A model generated the notes under the pieces. It was not told the origin of the DNA and did not search any database. It saw only the letters and a program-made list of their open reading frames with translations. A stretch of DNA of 64,000 nucleotides. It comes from Amyelois transitella. Lineage: Eukaryota > Arthropoda > Insecta > Lepidoptera > Pyralidae. This document shows, piece by piece, positions 33,201 through 44,920 of the stretch. Within the stretch, counting starts at the first letter, position 1; each line of letters starts with the position of its first letter. The stretch covers positions 6,857,501-6,921,500 of the forward strand of contig NC_083523.1 of the NCBI RefSeq assembly GCF_032362555.1, given 5' to 3'. Made by a program: the position numbers and the translations under genes.

Positions 33201-36200
33201 CTCCCGGAACGGTAGGCAGAGAATACCTCTTTCCACTTGTTACGATCTCTGCATACTTCATTCGCATCATCCACATTCATAACTCTCTTCATGCAAGCTC
33301 GGCGGTTTCGGGTACTTTTGACCTGACCATCTATCTGGAAGATGATTGAAATTATCTAGTTAAACCTGTGTTAGTGCGGTTGCCGATTGCGGTAATATCC
33401 CACTAGTCCCAATGTGAAGGTTTGAATAAGTGTGAAATACAGATTTCGAATCATACCGCGACTATGGACCAATCAATGTTATTACGATAAGGAAAAACAT
33501 CGAAAGGTAACCAGCACATTCAGACAATTGGATTTGTAGCCATGATCAAATATAAGTTAGATCCCCTGATGAGGTGATTAAAAAAATATTGAAAATTGCC
33601 AGTTGACTGGAAGAGAACACGGGATAAGTCCGCTATTTCAAGTGATTTATTTTTATTATAACTATGTATTATTTCTTGTTGCCTATCAGTCTTCAAGACT
33701 GTTGGCTCTGTCTACCACGCAAGGAATAAAGACGTGATTATAAGTATGTGCGTATGTCCTATTTCTTGTAACTGTAAATTTCTGTGCAATAAAGGTATTA
33801 CAAACAAAACTTACTTTGTAAGTCGAACATCCGGAAACAGTACATCGGCTTTTGTTATGAGATATGTGAGCAAATTCAATGACATGTTGAGTGCTGCCCC
33901 CATCACTGACGATATCGTTTGGATGTTCACGTGGTTTATCTGGAAAGAGAAAACCAAATTAACGAAAATATTATGCCGTGTGGTTCCCGGCACCATTTAA
34001 AAAAAGGAATAGGACCACTCCTCATTTCCATGGATGTCGTAAAAGGTGATCAATGGGTAGGCTTATAAAATTGAGATGGGCAAGCAAGCTATCCACTATT
34101 TGAATCTCAATTCTATCATAAAGCCAAAAAGCTGAATGTTGGGTCTGTCAATCCCGCAAGACGTAGACGACGACTATATGTATGTATGTAATAAATTGAC
34201 CAAGTGTCTGTTGGGCCACGCTCAATGTAGATTCATAGTTTTCCATTACAGCGACAAGCATATAAGATTTTGAGTAGGTAGTAGCAAGATTATAAGAGAT
34301 GTTTTTATTTGACCTATGGTGTTAATATTTGCATGTTATAATTTATTACTGATCAGAAGGAAATATGTTTTATGCTACACCTTTTGTAAACCTTAATCAA
34401 ATGCAAATAAAGATTCTATTCTATTCAAGTTCCCCACACAGACTCTAAGACGCAGTAATAGAGTCTAATTAACAGTGAATTTAATTACAGTACTACCACT
34501 TAAATAAGTTACACCGATGTACCTGCGCAGAAATCAATTTTTGTCATGGCGCGAAAATATCTGCGCCAATCATAGTGCGCCATTTGAACGCGGGATCAAA
34601 ACCGTTCGCTATTGGCTAATTGCGTACGCGCCATGTCTGGAGTTCGCAGGAGTCGGTAATGAACGAGATGCACGACTCCTATTGTTTTGGGATTTAAAAT
34701 CTTATGTAGTAGCAATAAGTACGTTATTTCACTAATGTTTTCATTCGGCCAGATTCGGCGGTCGGTTGTACTATTCTGCGCCGTCGAACAATGCCGATGT
34801 AACTTATAAAAGTAGTAGACCTGTATCTCGATATGTTTTTGGCTGTACAAAAATTATTTAAAAGCTCAAAATAACATACCTGTTCATTGGCCACGACGCT
34901 CTCAAAATGCCTCACGAGCCATCCCAACAGGCTGTGGTTACACGCGGGCAGTTTGGTCACCAACGCGACCACAGCGGCTTCCCTCTGGGGCTCCGCAATG
35001 GCCGTCGCTTGCTCGAATTGACCGTGAAGCTCCTGTGTCAATACAGATTCGGGGAGTTCACTGAAAAGTAGCAACACGAAATCAATTACTATACTTATAT
35101 ATGTCAATTTTGTTCCTTTCGCCTCTGTGGCAAGTAGAAATATTTTTGTCTGTGAAGATAGAAGAAGGTACTTATTCCAAAGTGCACTTTAGAATACCAT
35201 ATATTTCCCATGGATATCGTAAAAGGCAACAAAGGGGAAAGCATAAATTTGGGACGGCGATGGGCGAGCACTTTTGAATAACATATTGCTGAAAGTGGCC
35301 TCTCAGTCTTTAAGAGACTATTAGCTCTGTCAACCCCCTCAGGGGACATACACGTGACAACATGTACATATGTATCGATGTAGATGGCGGTAAAGCATTG
35401 AATGTTTTCCCTGAAAAAAAAAAACTTTTCAAAATTCCATTTGTTAGTACATACATACATACATATAATCACGTCTATGTCCCTTGCGGGGTAGACAGAG
35501 CCAACAGTCCTGAGCGGACTGACAGGCCACGTTCAGCTATTTGGCTTTAAGATAGAATTGAGATTCGAATAGTGACAGATTGCTAGCTCATCGCCTAAAA
35601 AAAGAATCTCAAAGAGTCTCAAGCCTATCCCTTAGTCGCCTTTTACGACATCCACGTGAAAGAGATGGAGGTGGTCCTATTCTTTTTTGTATTGGTGCCG
35701 GGAACACACACACGGCACTTTTGTTAGTAGACACTAGTGTTAGTGCTGCAGTTAATGAAATTACCTTATAAAAGACTTGAGCATTGCGCAAGCGACGGGC
35801 ACGTCCCAGTGGTAAGGAAAGGTGGGGCCCCGGTCCGTGAACAGCTTGCGTAGCTGTTGCAGCTTTATCTTGTCCGCCTCGGCGCGGTAGATTTGTGTAG
35901 ATTTGAGGCCGTGTGCCTGAAATTCGGGAACATTTGTGTTTGTTTGTTTGTACAACTCTTTATTACACAAAAAAAGGAAATCACACTGTTATTGGAATTA
36001 TAAAATACGTACAATGATGGACTAATGCCAATTGGGATTTCTTCCATTCAATCAAATTCAAATAGGATTATCCTAAATTAAAAAGGCAGCGCTTATAAAA
36101 AGCATTGAGGATGCGCTCAAATGATTATTTCAATGAACATACATAAATTATATATTAATAAACAATGTATACTCAAGTCGCATCTGATATGCTTCAGAAT

Positions 36201-39200
36201 ACAGTCTTTTGATTTGGGTTCTGAAAGAACCAAGGCTACAAGCTGATCTCAATTCTTGCAGGAGGTTATTCCAAAGCTGATTTATCATTTTTTTTTTTTA
36301 TATTCATTCTCTTAATGGATCAAATGTAAGGAAAATTCTCGCGTTTCTACATGAATATATGGGGTGTAATTGTAAAACTAAATCCAGAAAAATTACATGG
36401 AGCGAATCTCAGTCTGATCACTAACTCGTCTGTACAGGCACTTAACCCAGATATGACATTTAAAAACCGAAATACATAAAACAGCACTCTGACTAACTGA
36501 CCGCTGTGTCTAGATTTTAAATCTGACATGTCTTAGAATAGAATAGATTTATTTTAAAAATTGGATACAAGGTACCACTTATTGACGTCACATCACCTAA
36601 ATCTAATTATAACTACTACCGTTTCCAGAGCGCATGTGTAGAAGAAGTGGCGGAACAAACTAACAATGCAGCAGTGCTAGTGTGTTACTGTGCACTAAGA
36701 GAGGATTTCCCGAAATTCCTACGGGAATGGAAATAAACAGGAGCGGCGGAGTCTAGTCTAAATAATAACCTGCAAGTAGTCGATGCTGTCTCGCACGACT
36801 AGCGGCAGCCCCGTGTCGTCGTGACATCTCGAACGTTCTACTGACTGCTGAAGTGGAACGCCGAAGATTGGTAGAGCCACTGAAGAAGACAGAAAAAAAC
36901 AATTCCGTTAAACATTGCATAGGTACTGTTTAGCTGGAATTGGTATCAGGAATTTTTAAAAGCGTGATTACATACATATAGTCACGTAGCCAACACCCTT
37001 GAAATTACTGAAGGGCCACGTTCAGATGTATGGCATTAAATGGTGGAATTGAGATTCAAATAGGTTGCTAGGCTATCGCCTACAAGAAGAATGGTGATTT
37101 ATTTATTTAGTCAGTCAGATTTATTTTCATTTAAACTGTTTTACCATTTAAAAAATTATAGCCTTTAATAACAATTTAACGGTTTGAAAACAGGAAATCA
37201 TCTATTTTTCTTTACCAAATCAACCGTGACTAACATCATGAGAATGATAAAAAAATTTTAAGCTTTTCTTTTTAAAACCGCGATCTTTTTCTTTCGAGTG
37301 TATTGAAACGTATTGGTTCTGATGCTGAAACCGTTTTAACGATGCGCGAGAAATGTATTCAACTTGTAAAATATGTAAATCTCCGTAACAGACAAACCTT
37401 CCTAGCCTCATATTAGAATTTATACATTTAAATAGCAGTAATTTACTTCCCAATGTTAACGCGACAGTTTACAATAGATTATAACAATGTCCACCTCCTT
37501 TGTCACGGCGCATTCGTTCCGATCATTGTTAAGACGCCTTTCTATGATAGGTTTTTGAACTTTTCCCTGTTTTGGTAACCTCTGTGTCAAGTCAATTGGA
37601 AAGTTAAAAATATCTGTCATATTCTCTCCTTAATTAACCGCTTGGATAAAGCGAGAGGGAATAATCATTTTAGTGCTAGCTTCTTAACTCGATCAAACGA
37701 GTTGAGTAAGTAAAGGTTTTTATTTTCCATCGCTATCAATAAAAATATAACTGATCGATGTCTGTACTTAGAATATACTTATTCCCAAAGAAACAACATG
37801 AGGGATCTAGATATATCAAGATATAAGACGAACGGAAGTCCCATGTAGGTATGTTTGTTCTCGCATGACGCGAAAACTATTGCTCCGATTCTAACGGGGT
37901 TTCCTCAGATGTGTCAGGCTTGGTCCAACTTAAAATTGGAACTTATACCGACCAGTCTCAAAGAGAGCAGTACATGGAGGTAGATTTTTGTTTTGAGATT
38001 GTTAGGGAACGAAGTAGCGGGCAACAGCTACTCGACACTAAATGAGAAAACCTACTGGACTGATTTTCACAAAATTTTGCACAGACCTTCTTATAATAGG
38101 CCTAGAATATAGACCTTCGGGAGAACTAGACTTTTTTCTTCTTCTTTCTTATGGTTAACATAAGAGAGAAGTACTCTGGTGTGGGCTTTTGGTATGGAAT
38201 CGAAACTGAGGATTCTGGCCAAGATAGAGAGAAAATGTTTGCAAGTATACACCTTGGACTACGCAGTAAAAAATTAAAAAGGCAAACTTTATACACGCAA
38301 TGACGACAGAGTATCGAAGTGGGAGTAGTAAAAATAATTTGAAGGTATAAAATAATTTCTAAGTACAGTGTGACACACAGAAACTTGACCCTTTACATAT
38401 AAGACTATATCTTTATCGGGGTCCTTTTATTATAATCCTCGTTGTAGGTACTTTACATTTACAAAATGATACGCAGAATTGCTAATAATTCTCTAAGGTG
38501 ATATTAATTTATGCGGAAATGGAAATTGAGGCACACCCACGCAACTTGTTCCAATAACAACAAAACAAATGACGTATTAATTTATGAATTTACCATCTGA
38601 AACACGCACTTACTGTCTATAGTGTAATCTTCTAGAAACGGATTCATATTATGATGATAGTAATGAACCGTTTGGAGAAATCTGTACCTACGCCTTGAAC
38701 TAACAGCGGGTATTTAAGTTTGTGCGCAAGGTTGTGTGGTTGTGTTAGTGCGACGTTTCTTATCTCTGCACATGTTATCAGAGCATCGTAGATAAATATG
38801 TTTTTTAACTGCCAATTGTTTTGGTTTTTTAGACCCAGTCAGCCAGTCACTCAGTAACGAAAGAGTTTTATAAATCCATACATAAAATCACGTCTATATC
38901 CCCTGCCCGGTAGACCGAGCCAACAGTCTTGAAAATACTGGTAGGCCACGTTCAGCTGTTTGGCTCAATGATGGAATTGAGATTGAAATAGTAACAGGTT
39001 GTAAGCCAATCGCCTAATAGAATCCCTAGTTCATTAGGGTTATCCCTTAGTCGCCTTTTACGACATCCATGGGTAAAAAGAGTGCTCTTATTCTTTTTTC
39101 TATTGGTGTCGTGAATCACCCTGCAGTTCAAAGAGTTTTATATATAAATAAATAATGACTTTGAATCATTAAACATAAAATTTGAATAAACGTTTCTTCT

Positions 39201-42200
39201 GTGTTATTTAGAAGATTTTCAAAAACAAAATTGCGTAGACGATTAGCTTTTTCATCGTAGAGTACCTACCTACCTACTCGTAATAACTATGATTTGATAC
39301 AGCGATAACAATAAAATTTTACCTTACGTTATTCTGGAAGCAGAAAGTGAAACAGAATAATTACGAAATTATATCCCAATAAGTATTTTTTTTGTAATTA
39401 CTATATTAACTATGTATTTGGTAATTTAATAGAAGCACCCTTGTAAAGCAGTTGTTATAAAGTATTATTATTATTTCCCATAACGCAAGTTCTTTTAATT
39501 TATTTCAAAATGTTCTTCTAACACTGTGTGTGGCCTGACACGCGCTTGACATTTTTTTGACCTAGGTTTTAGAGTGTGAATAGTCAAAGCTGATTTGAAA
39601 GCTGATTGATAGATATCGTGATAAACGATACAAGAGATATTATGATAAACGATTTCACACTTCAAGCTTGTACTGGGAAAGTCGACATCAAAAACAAAAA
39701 ATCTAAATTATTATATAAAGCAAAATTGACGATGATTGGTTCTGCATATGTACATACAGACATATGATCACGTCTATACCCCTTGTGGGGTAGACAGAGC
39801 CAACAGTCTTGACAATACTAACAGGCCTCGTTCGGCTTAATATTTGAATTGAGATCCTAAAATAGTGACAGGTTGATTGGTTCTTATTTGCATTACGGTC
39901 GATTGTATAACTTTGCCACTTTTTTTTAAAATTACTAAACTATTTTCACTAATACTCACCTCCTAAAGTAAATATTTCCTCAAAAGGCACACCAGAGGTC
40001 ACCGTCGACGGCACTTTTGTTAGTTTCTTGTCCTTCTTATCCTTGTCCTTTTCTTTTACTTTCTCCTTCTCTTTCTCCTTCACCTTTTCTTTCTCTTTCT
40101 CCTTCGTCTTCTCTTTTTTCTCATCCTTTAATTTTTCCTTCGATTCCAGTTTGAATTTTGCCTTTTCTTCCTTTTCCTGATACCAAAAGAAAGTATTAGC
40201 CCGACAAATTAATAGTGACACAGAAAATAAATCACTGCAAATAAATTACCGATTTATTTCCAACACTTCCCCATTTTTTTAATTTCAGTCATAAAATTCT
40301 ACGCCATAAGGTATACACCTATTACAACCTATATTAACTTTTTTTTAATACAACATATTTTTATTTTAAGATAAAATAATTCAGAAATATATTTTAACAC
40401 TCAATGGCACACTTCAATCCATACTTCTTATCACACATGGTCAGCAAAAAAACGAAAGCCAAAAAATTATCAAAAAAAAAACCAAAAACTTTTTCTTCTA
40501 TTTTCAAATAAATCACCTTTGTAAAAACACAGCGCAGGTGATGCATGTCGCGGTGCGGACGGAGCACTGAATAAAGTATTACACTCCGTATTATGTTTAC
40601 GCCCAAGGTCGCGCAAATCACTAAACAGTGAAATTACACTAGAAGCGGCCAACTGTAAAAAGTTATCAGTACCACTTACTAGCTTATGCCCCGGGTTTTG
40701 CTCTCATGGGAAATTTAAAACGTATTTCCTAAGAAGATGAATAAGAAGATGAAAACCTACTTCATTGTTATTTACATTACTTACAATGAGCTAGGTGTGA
40801 ACAAAATAATATGCTGCTCATCCATTTTTTATTATGGTTGCTTCATAATAATGCTCCCTTATTTATAATCGACTCTTACGACATCCTCGTAGTTGTCCTA
40901 TTATAAAACGGCTCGTTATATGATGATTAACATTTGCTGTACAAAAACAAAGATGGTTCTATGACTAATAAGAACATGCACAATCGAATTAGGACAAAGA
41001 CGGAACAAGACCTATTTGTTCCAATCAAGTAATTGACCTGTGACCTACACGTGCTACATCGGCTAAGTACAACTATTGTATGGCCCTATACTTCCTTTGC
41101 ATAAAGGCAATGCTCCTTTAAAGTTTTGCTTAAAAAGAGGCCCCGAAGCAAGGCCCGCGCGACGCCGCCTAAAATCTATTGCTGTCCCGAAAAAGCGAAA
41201 CAGCGATAGTTTTTCGCGCGATAAAAACGGCGTCGCGCTTGCCATGCAACGGGGGTTGCAACTATCATATAATAAGATGTGGGTTGGTATTATTCTTAAG
41301 TGCTGGGAACTACACGGCTCAAGAAGTGACCGATCTACCAATATATGCAAAAGAGAAACTACGTCACAATCACAAGTAAGTACCTATTCGAATCGTAATG
41401 AAATTAGTATATTCATAATGACGTTTGCAAACACGCCAAGAAACAGCTTAGCGCGATGTTCAACAATGTTTAAAAAAAAAAATTCTTTTTATGCGGTTCT
41501 GTTGAAGATATAAATGAAAAGCAAAATTTTCCATGTTTAAAATTGAAAATAATTTGTCTTTGTCAAACTACAGCAAGGACAATCCCAAAAGATGTGCGAG
41601 TGTGAGTCATGCATGCATTTGCATTCAGACTGGTTGACCTTTAACGACAATATATTATATATTATAGTAACATGATAAACATACATATGTTACTTTATAC
41701 TTTATGGGATAGACAGAGCCAACAATTTTGAAGAGAACAGAAGGCCATGTTCAGCTGTATGAGATTCAAATAGTGATAAGTTGATAGCCTATCGCCTAAA
41801 AAAAGACAAGACTCCCAAGATATAAAGTATTTTTTATTTTAAGTTAGATCATACTCGTAACATAGTGATGAAAAAGATGTTTCTAAGCAGGACAGTAAGA
41901 AAAAAAAAAACAAATTTGTGCAGTTCGGGAATGTGATATCTTTTGAAAGAAAATTACCTAGGTGTTGTGACGTCGTCTATACTAAGCCAAACAATCTTTT
42001 GACATGTCTGAGAATGACTCACTCATGCATTGTTTGAAAGATGGCGTTATCGAGAATAACCAGAATCAAATATCTGATAAGAAATTTTGTGATAAACAAG
42101 CCCTTTACTTTTTCTAATATGGTAAATTTCAAATCCAACTCAGTGGTTTGGGCTGTGTGTTCATATGTTAGTCAATCTGTCAGCTTCTTCTTTCAGAAGA

Positions 42201-43918
42201 AAATATAACATCTTTACATTGGTCTTTGATTAAGGTCCCATAATACTCTGACACCTTACAAAATATACATACATACGTAAAACATGCGTTTTTCCCGGAG
42301 GGTAGGCAGAAACTACATCTTCACCTTCCACTTGCCACAATCTTCTTTCGCTTCATCCACATTCATAAGTGTCTTAAAAATGTACCTATTTATTATTTTT
42401 TGCATATGAAATAGCAATATTTTTAAATAGGAAGTCATTTTTTTAATATTTTACCTTATCTTTTTCCTTCATCTTCTCCTTCTTCTCTTTCTCTTTCTTC
42501 TCCTTTTCTTTTTTCTCCTTCTCTCGCTCCTTTTCCTTCTCCTTCTCTTTTTTCTTCTCTTTCTCATTGTGCTCCTTTTTTCCAGCTTCTTCTAGAACTT
42601 TTTCCTTATCTCGTGATTTCTCCCTCTTTTCCTTGCTACTTTTAGTCGGGAATTTGAATGATTTTGTTTTCTTTGATTTTGAAGGACTTCTGTGAAAGTA
42701 CAAATTATTTTAAAATTTGCTAAGCACATAAATGCTAAGCAAATAAATGACTAAAGTGACTTTGTTGCTCTGCAAACTTAAAATGTTGATAGATCCTATA
42801 TTACCTTTTAAATTTCATCAAAATTAGACCCGCTGTTCGAAAGTTATCTCAATACAATAAGCCTATTTCCTGTTTAATCCAATATATAATCATCAAGTCT
42901 AGTCAATCAAGTTATAAGGCAAACCTTATTACTTGAATGACTATACTTGGATTAATATGTGATATGTGTGCCTGTTTCTAACACAAAGCAACAGATATTT
43001 CATGTTTATACATACATAAATATAATCACGTCCATATTATTTGCAGGTAGACAGAGCCAACAATCTTAAAAAGACTGATAGGCAACATTCAGCTGTTAGG
43101 CTTAATGATATAATTGAGATTCAAATAGTGACAGGTTGCTAGTCTGTCTCCTAAAAGGAGAATCTTAAGTTTATAAGCCTATCCCTCAGTCGCCTTTTAT
43201 GACATCCATGGGAAAGATATGGAGTGGTCCTATTCTTTCTTTTATAATGGTGCCGGGAACCACATGGCACATGTTTTATGTTTATACTGACTTGGTATCA
43301 GTGTCCTCTTCAGGTGAACTTTCTCCCTCTAAAGCTGCATATCCTCTATCTTTTTTAGACTCTTTCTTCTCTTTCCGGCGACCAAGCAAATCTTTCTTGC
43401 TTGGTTTCTCGTGGTCCCCTCCATCACTGACTGAAATACATAAAAATTTACATGTTAATGTGTCTCAGATATAAACAAAAGCGTAAACTACATTACTTTA
43501 AGTAAGCTTAATTACCACTTTAACAATTGTAAACACAATTAACCTGAATGAATTATTTTATTTTATTAAAAAAAGGTTTACTAAGTATGTTAGGTCAATC
43601 CCAACATGACAGAAAAGAACTCATTCACCTCAATTTAATTTGTGGTGATTTTTGGTGTATTCTATGGCAGTTTTTATTTGTTCACAAGCGTGTACACATT
43701 AGCATTACAAATTTAAATGGAAAGATAATTTACAAAAATGACTCGCAATTTTACTTCGCGATTTCATTGTTTGGAAATTGCTGTTTTATAGCTTCTTACA
43801 AAAGGAAAATTAATCATTACAGTCAGTACTTACAATCACTTTCATTGCTTTTTCTGCCAGTTTCCGACGCGTATAAACCGGGAAAATCTTTTTCTACGTC
43901 AGGGCTTTCAAAGTCCAT
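30282..43918 (-). CDS. RALBP1: RALBP1 / Rlip, Ral effector with RhoGAP domain
   Basis: RALBP1 links Ral GTPases to Rho/Rac/Cdc42 inactivation and endocytosis. Eleven coding exons join in phase: 43918-43834, 43430-43292, 42689-42455, 40176-39960, 36879-36770, 35916-35765, 35060-34880, 33939-33815, 33161-32978, 31414-31292 and 30872-30282, giving 713 residues (human has 655). The start MDFESPDVEKDFPGLY and GYAALEGESS are family marks. Residues about 75-225 are an extreme Lys/Glu tract. The RhoGAP domain (about 229-420) has PIFGVPLQQSVER and the arginine finger in QIYRAE (Arg273). The Ral-binding region is about 428-485 (EAQRIVTQLKRKLRAVQK). The C-terminal exon encodes a coiled coil. Exons 10 and 11 hold a repeated motif. 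All introns carry repeats. Confidence 0.94.
31925..32075 (+). repeat. Element B copy, diverged
   Basis: It extends further 5' than most copies (aaaggtcgggttaagagtatcc) and lacks the tail. It lies in a RALBP1 intron. Confidence 0.65.
32203..32525. repeat. Minisatellite, 114-bp unit, nearly three copies
   Basis: The word gtcagaaaatcgaga begins at 32203, 32317 and 32431, an exact 114-bp period. Each unit contains acagttagctgttagacagg and aagtgacgtaatatag. Units two and three are nearly identical; unit one is more diverged. The array lies in the RALBP1 intron between exons 9 and 10. Confidence 0.9.
32535..32705 (+). repeat. Element B copy with intact tail
   Basis: It begins just after the minisatellite and ends in (TATG)n next to the tRNA-type SINE. 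It keeps the frame CRDRGKWKEVVSAH and the gaaagaggcgtgattttatg end. Confidence 0.8.
32733..32972 (+). repeat. tRNA-derived SINE with A and B boxes
   Basis: The head gtggcgcagcggtagtgcac holds a box A-like word and ggtttcgaatcccggcc is a good box B, so it derives from a tRNA and could be read by RNA polymerase III. The body contains ttgagttagtatctcgtaac and ends ttgtcccgtaaataaaa. The A-rich tail stops only a few bases from the donor of RALBP1 exon 9. It is not a functional tRNA gene, because there is no proper acceptor stem or anticodon arm fold around it. Confidence 0.85.
33165..33335 (-). repeat. Element B copy beside the acceptor of RALBP1 exon 9
   Basis: Its (TATG)n tail ends about 10 bases upstream of exon 9 in the RALBP1 sense, so the tail supplies the sequence just before the acceptor (tatgtatcttccag). 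Confidence 0.8.
33680..33760 (+). repeat. Element A, tail fragment
   Basis: Only the last 80 bases remain, from tcttcaagactgttggctct to the TATG-like tail. Confidence 0.65.
33970..34190 (+). repeat. Element A, near-complete copy
   Basis: It runs from the head (gccgtgtggttcccggcacc) to the tail (tatatgtatgtatg) in a RALBP1 intron, with some internal loss. Confidence 0.85.
35195..35365 (+). repeat. Element A, head-truncated diverged copy
   Basis: It starts at tttcccatggatatcgtaaa and ends at ggggacatacacgtgacaac. Confidence 0.7.
35450..35719 (-). repeat. Element A, complete copy with 10-bp target-site duplication
   Basis: TTTGTTAGTA at 35440-35449 and 35720-35729 flanks the copy. It ends 45 bases from RALBP1 exon 6. 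Confidence 0.88.
35945..36290 (-). mobile_element. 5'-truncated LINE, C-terminal remnant and 3' region
   Basis: The minus strand encodes INQLWNNLLQELRSAC and GSFRTQIKRLYSEAYQ before a stop near 36145. LWNNL is the jockey/CR1-type C-terminal motif. The 3' region runs to actctttattacacaaaaaa, similar in layout to the element at 10985-11455 but a different family. Confidence 0.7.
36530..36700 (+). repeat. Dispersed repeat, family with ttattgacgtcacatcac
   Basis: It shares about 130 bases with 46845-46980 (tagatttattttaaaaattg, ccagagcgcatgtgtagaag). Two copies in this window show that it is dispersed; the class is unknown. Confidence 0.7.
36968..37095 (-). repeat. Element A, partial copy
   Basis: This diverged tail-side half has internal deletions. 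Confidence 0.65.
37830..38110 (+). repeat. Degenerate interspersed repeat fragments
   Basis: Words such as aaaactattgctccgattct and ctactggactgattttcaca are typical of non-autonomous elements scattered in moth genomes. The copies are too decayed to bound, and they lie in the RALBP1 intron between exons 4 and 5. Confidence 0.45.
38872..39125 (-). repeat. Element A, near-complete copy
   Basis: It runs from ataaaatcacgtctatatcc to the head side (ggtgtcgtgaatcaccctgc). Confidence 0.82.
39755..39880 (-). repeat. Element A, partial copy
   Basis: The tail-side half lies close to the 3' end of RALBP1 exon 4. Confidence 0.75.
40517..40652 (-). other. Exon-like segment in RALBP1 intron 3
   Basis: It is framed by an acceptor (actttttacag) and a donor (acaaaggtgattt) with an open frame containing LAASSVISLFSDLRDLG and SAPSAPRHASPALCF. 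Its 136 bases would shift the RALBP1 frame, so it is not part of the main protein. It may be an alternative 5' exon or chance. Confidence 0.25.
41050..41330 (+). other. GC-rich insertion-like block ending in an element A scrap
   Basis: Unlike its AT-rich surroundings this block is GC-rich (aggccccgaagcaaggcccg, aacggcgtcgcgcttgccat). Bases 41285-41325 match the head of element A in minus orientation (gctgggaactacacggctc). The 145-codon plus-strand ORF through it has no protein-like features. Origin unknown. Confidence 0.4.
41680..41825 (-). repeat. Element A, partial copy
   Basis: This diverged copy has an internal deletion and lies in RALBP1 intron 3. Confidence 0.7.
42265..42375 (-). repeat. 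Element B copy, partial
   Basis: It runs from the tail (catacatacgtaaaacatgc) to tttcgcttcatccacattca, about 80 bases past the end of RALBP1 exon 3 in coding direction. Confidence 0.72.
43005..43270 (-). repeat. Element A, near-complete copy
   Basis: It runs from the tail side (tataatcacgtccatattat) to the head (gtgccgggaaccacatggca), just before the end of RALBP1 exon 2. Confidence 0.85.
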
Positions 43919-44920
43919 TTTTACTAACTGAAATAGTAGTAAAATCTGTGCATAAATTCACTCAAATTAATGGCTTTCTCTAAATTTCTCATTCAATACA
44001 ATGTTTAGGTATGTCTTTTTTTACTGCAATGTCAACAAAATATACCTAAAACCGACACCCATACCACCACAGACAGATGACAGATATTGACGGTAGCAGT
44101 TATAATTTTTTTTCAGGTTTAGGCCCAAATAAAAAGTGAAGAGCAATAAAAATATAGATTAGTAGCAACACCCCTATGGTGTGGCCAGCCAACTAAAGTT
44201 AAGACTCCCGAATCTTAACCGGGCTTATTAATAATAGTTATATGTACCTGTAGCGAAGTCAGTCATGCAATATACTTCAAAACGGATTTAAGAACACCTT
44301 CAATATAAACATTGTCATCAAATTCAACAACATACATAGTCTTAACAATCATTCACATGAAAGAAGTCATAACAAAATTTATTTATAATTTTTTTCCTTT
44401 CTCTTCAGTCTTTCCGGTATGAAAAATGTAGTTGTGTAATTTTGACGACAGTGGTTTTGAATGAACTATATAAACTAAAGATATAAACTAAAATGCTATG
44501 CCGAGACTCGTGAGACTTAATGCTGGCGTCGCCCACATCCGATTTCTATAGTGTTTAAAGTTCCAAGAGCCTTGCATGAAATTATTTAGATTGGAGTGGC
44601 GGCTTTATGGTGCTGATGTTTACGTGTCATATCATCGACTGTCAAATCAAATTTGTCAAATCAAATCCAAATGTATGCACAAATAAATTTAAAATAAATA
44701 TTTTTTGGCTCGGAATCTTAATGATTTGTATGTTTTACTTGTAAATAATTTCTATAGAATAACCAGTAATCATCGTCTATTCGGAAAACATCCTATTTCC
44801 CTATTAAATTGGCACTTGAAGATTGATTTGCATCCTTGTTTTGTTTATCTCACTTTCAACGTTAATTTTATGTAAACAGCATGGAATTTTTTAATTTTTA
44901 GGCACTCAAGAATAACAGCA
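43919..44920. promoter_or_regulatory. Divergent promoter region, RALBP1 / golgin-84
   Basis: The two start codons lie 1.0 kb apart and face away from each other. An acceptor at 44887-44901 (ttaatttttag) shows that golgin-84 has at least one untranslated exon further left, so the two transcription starts are probably within a few hundred bases of each other. Core elements could not be assigned. Confidence 0.5.

Noticed and set aside
41076-41513. 145-codon plus-strand ORF in RALBP1 intron 3
   Set aside because: It is antisense to the gene, passes through repeat pieces, and looks random.
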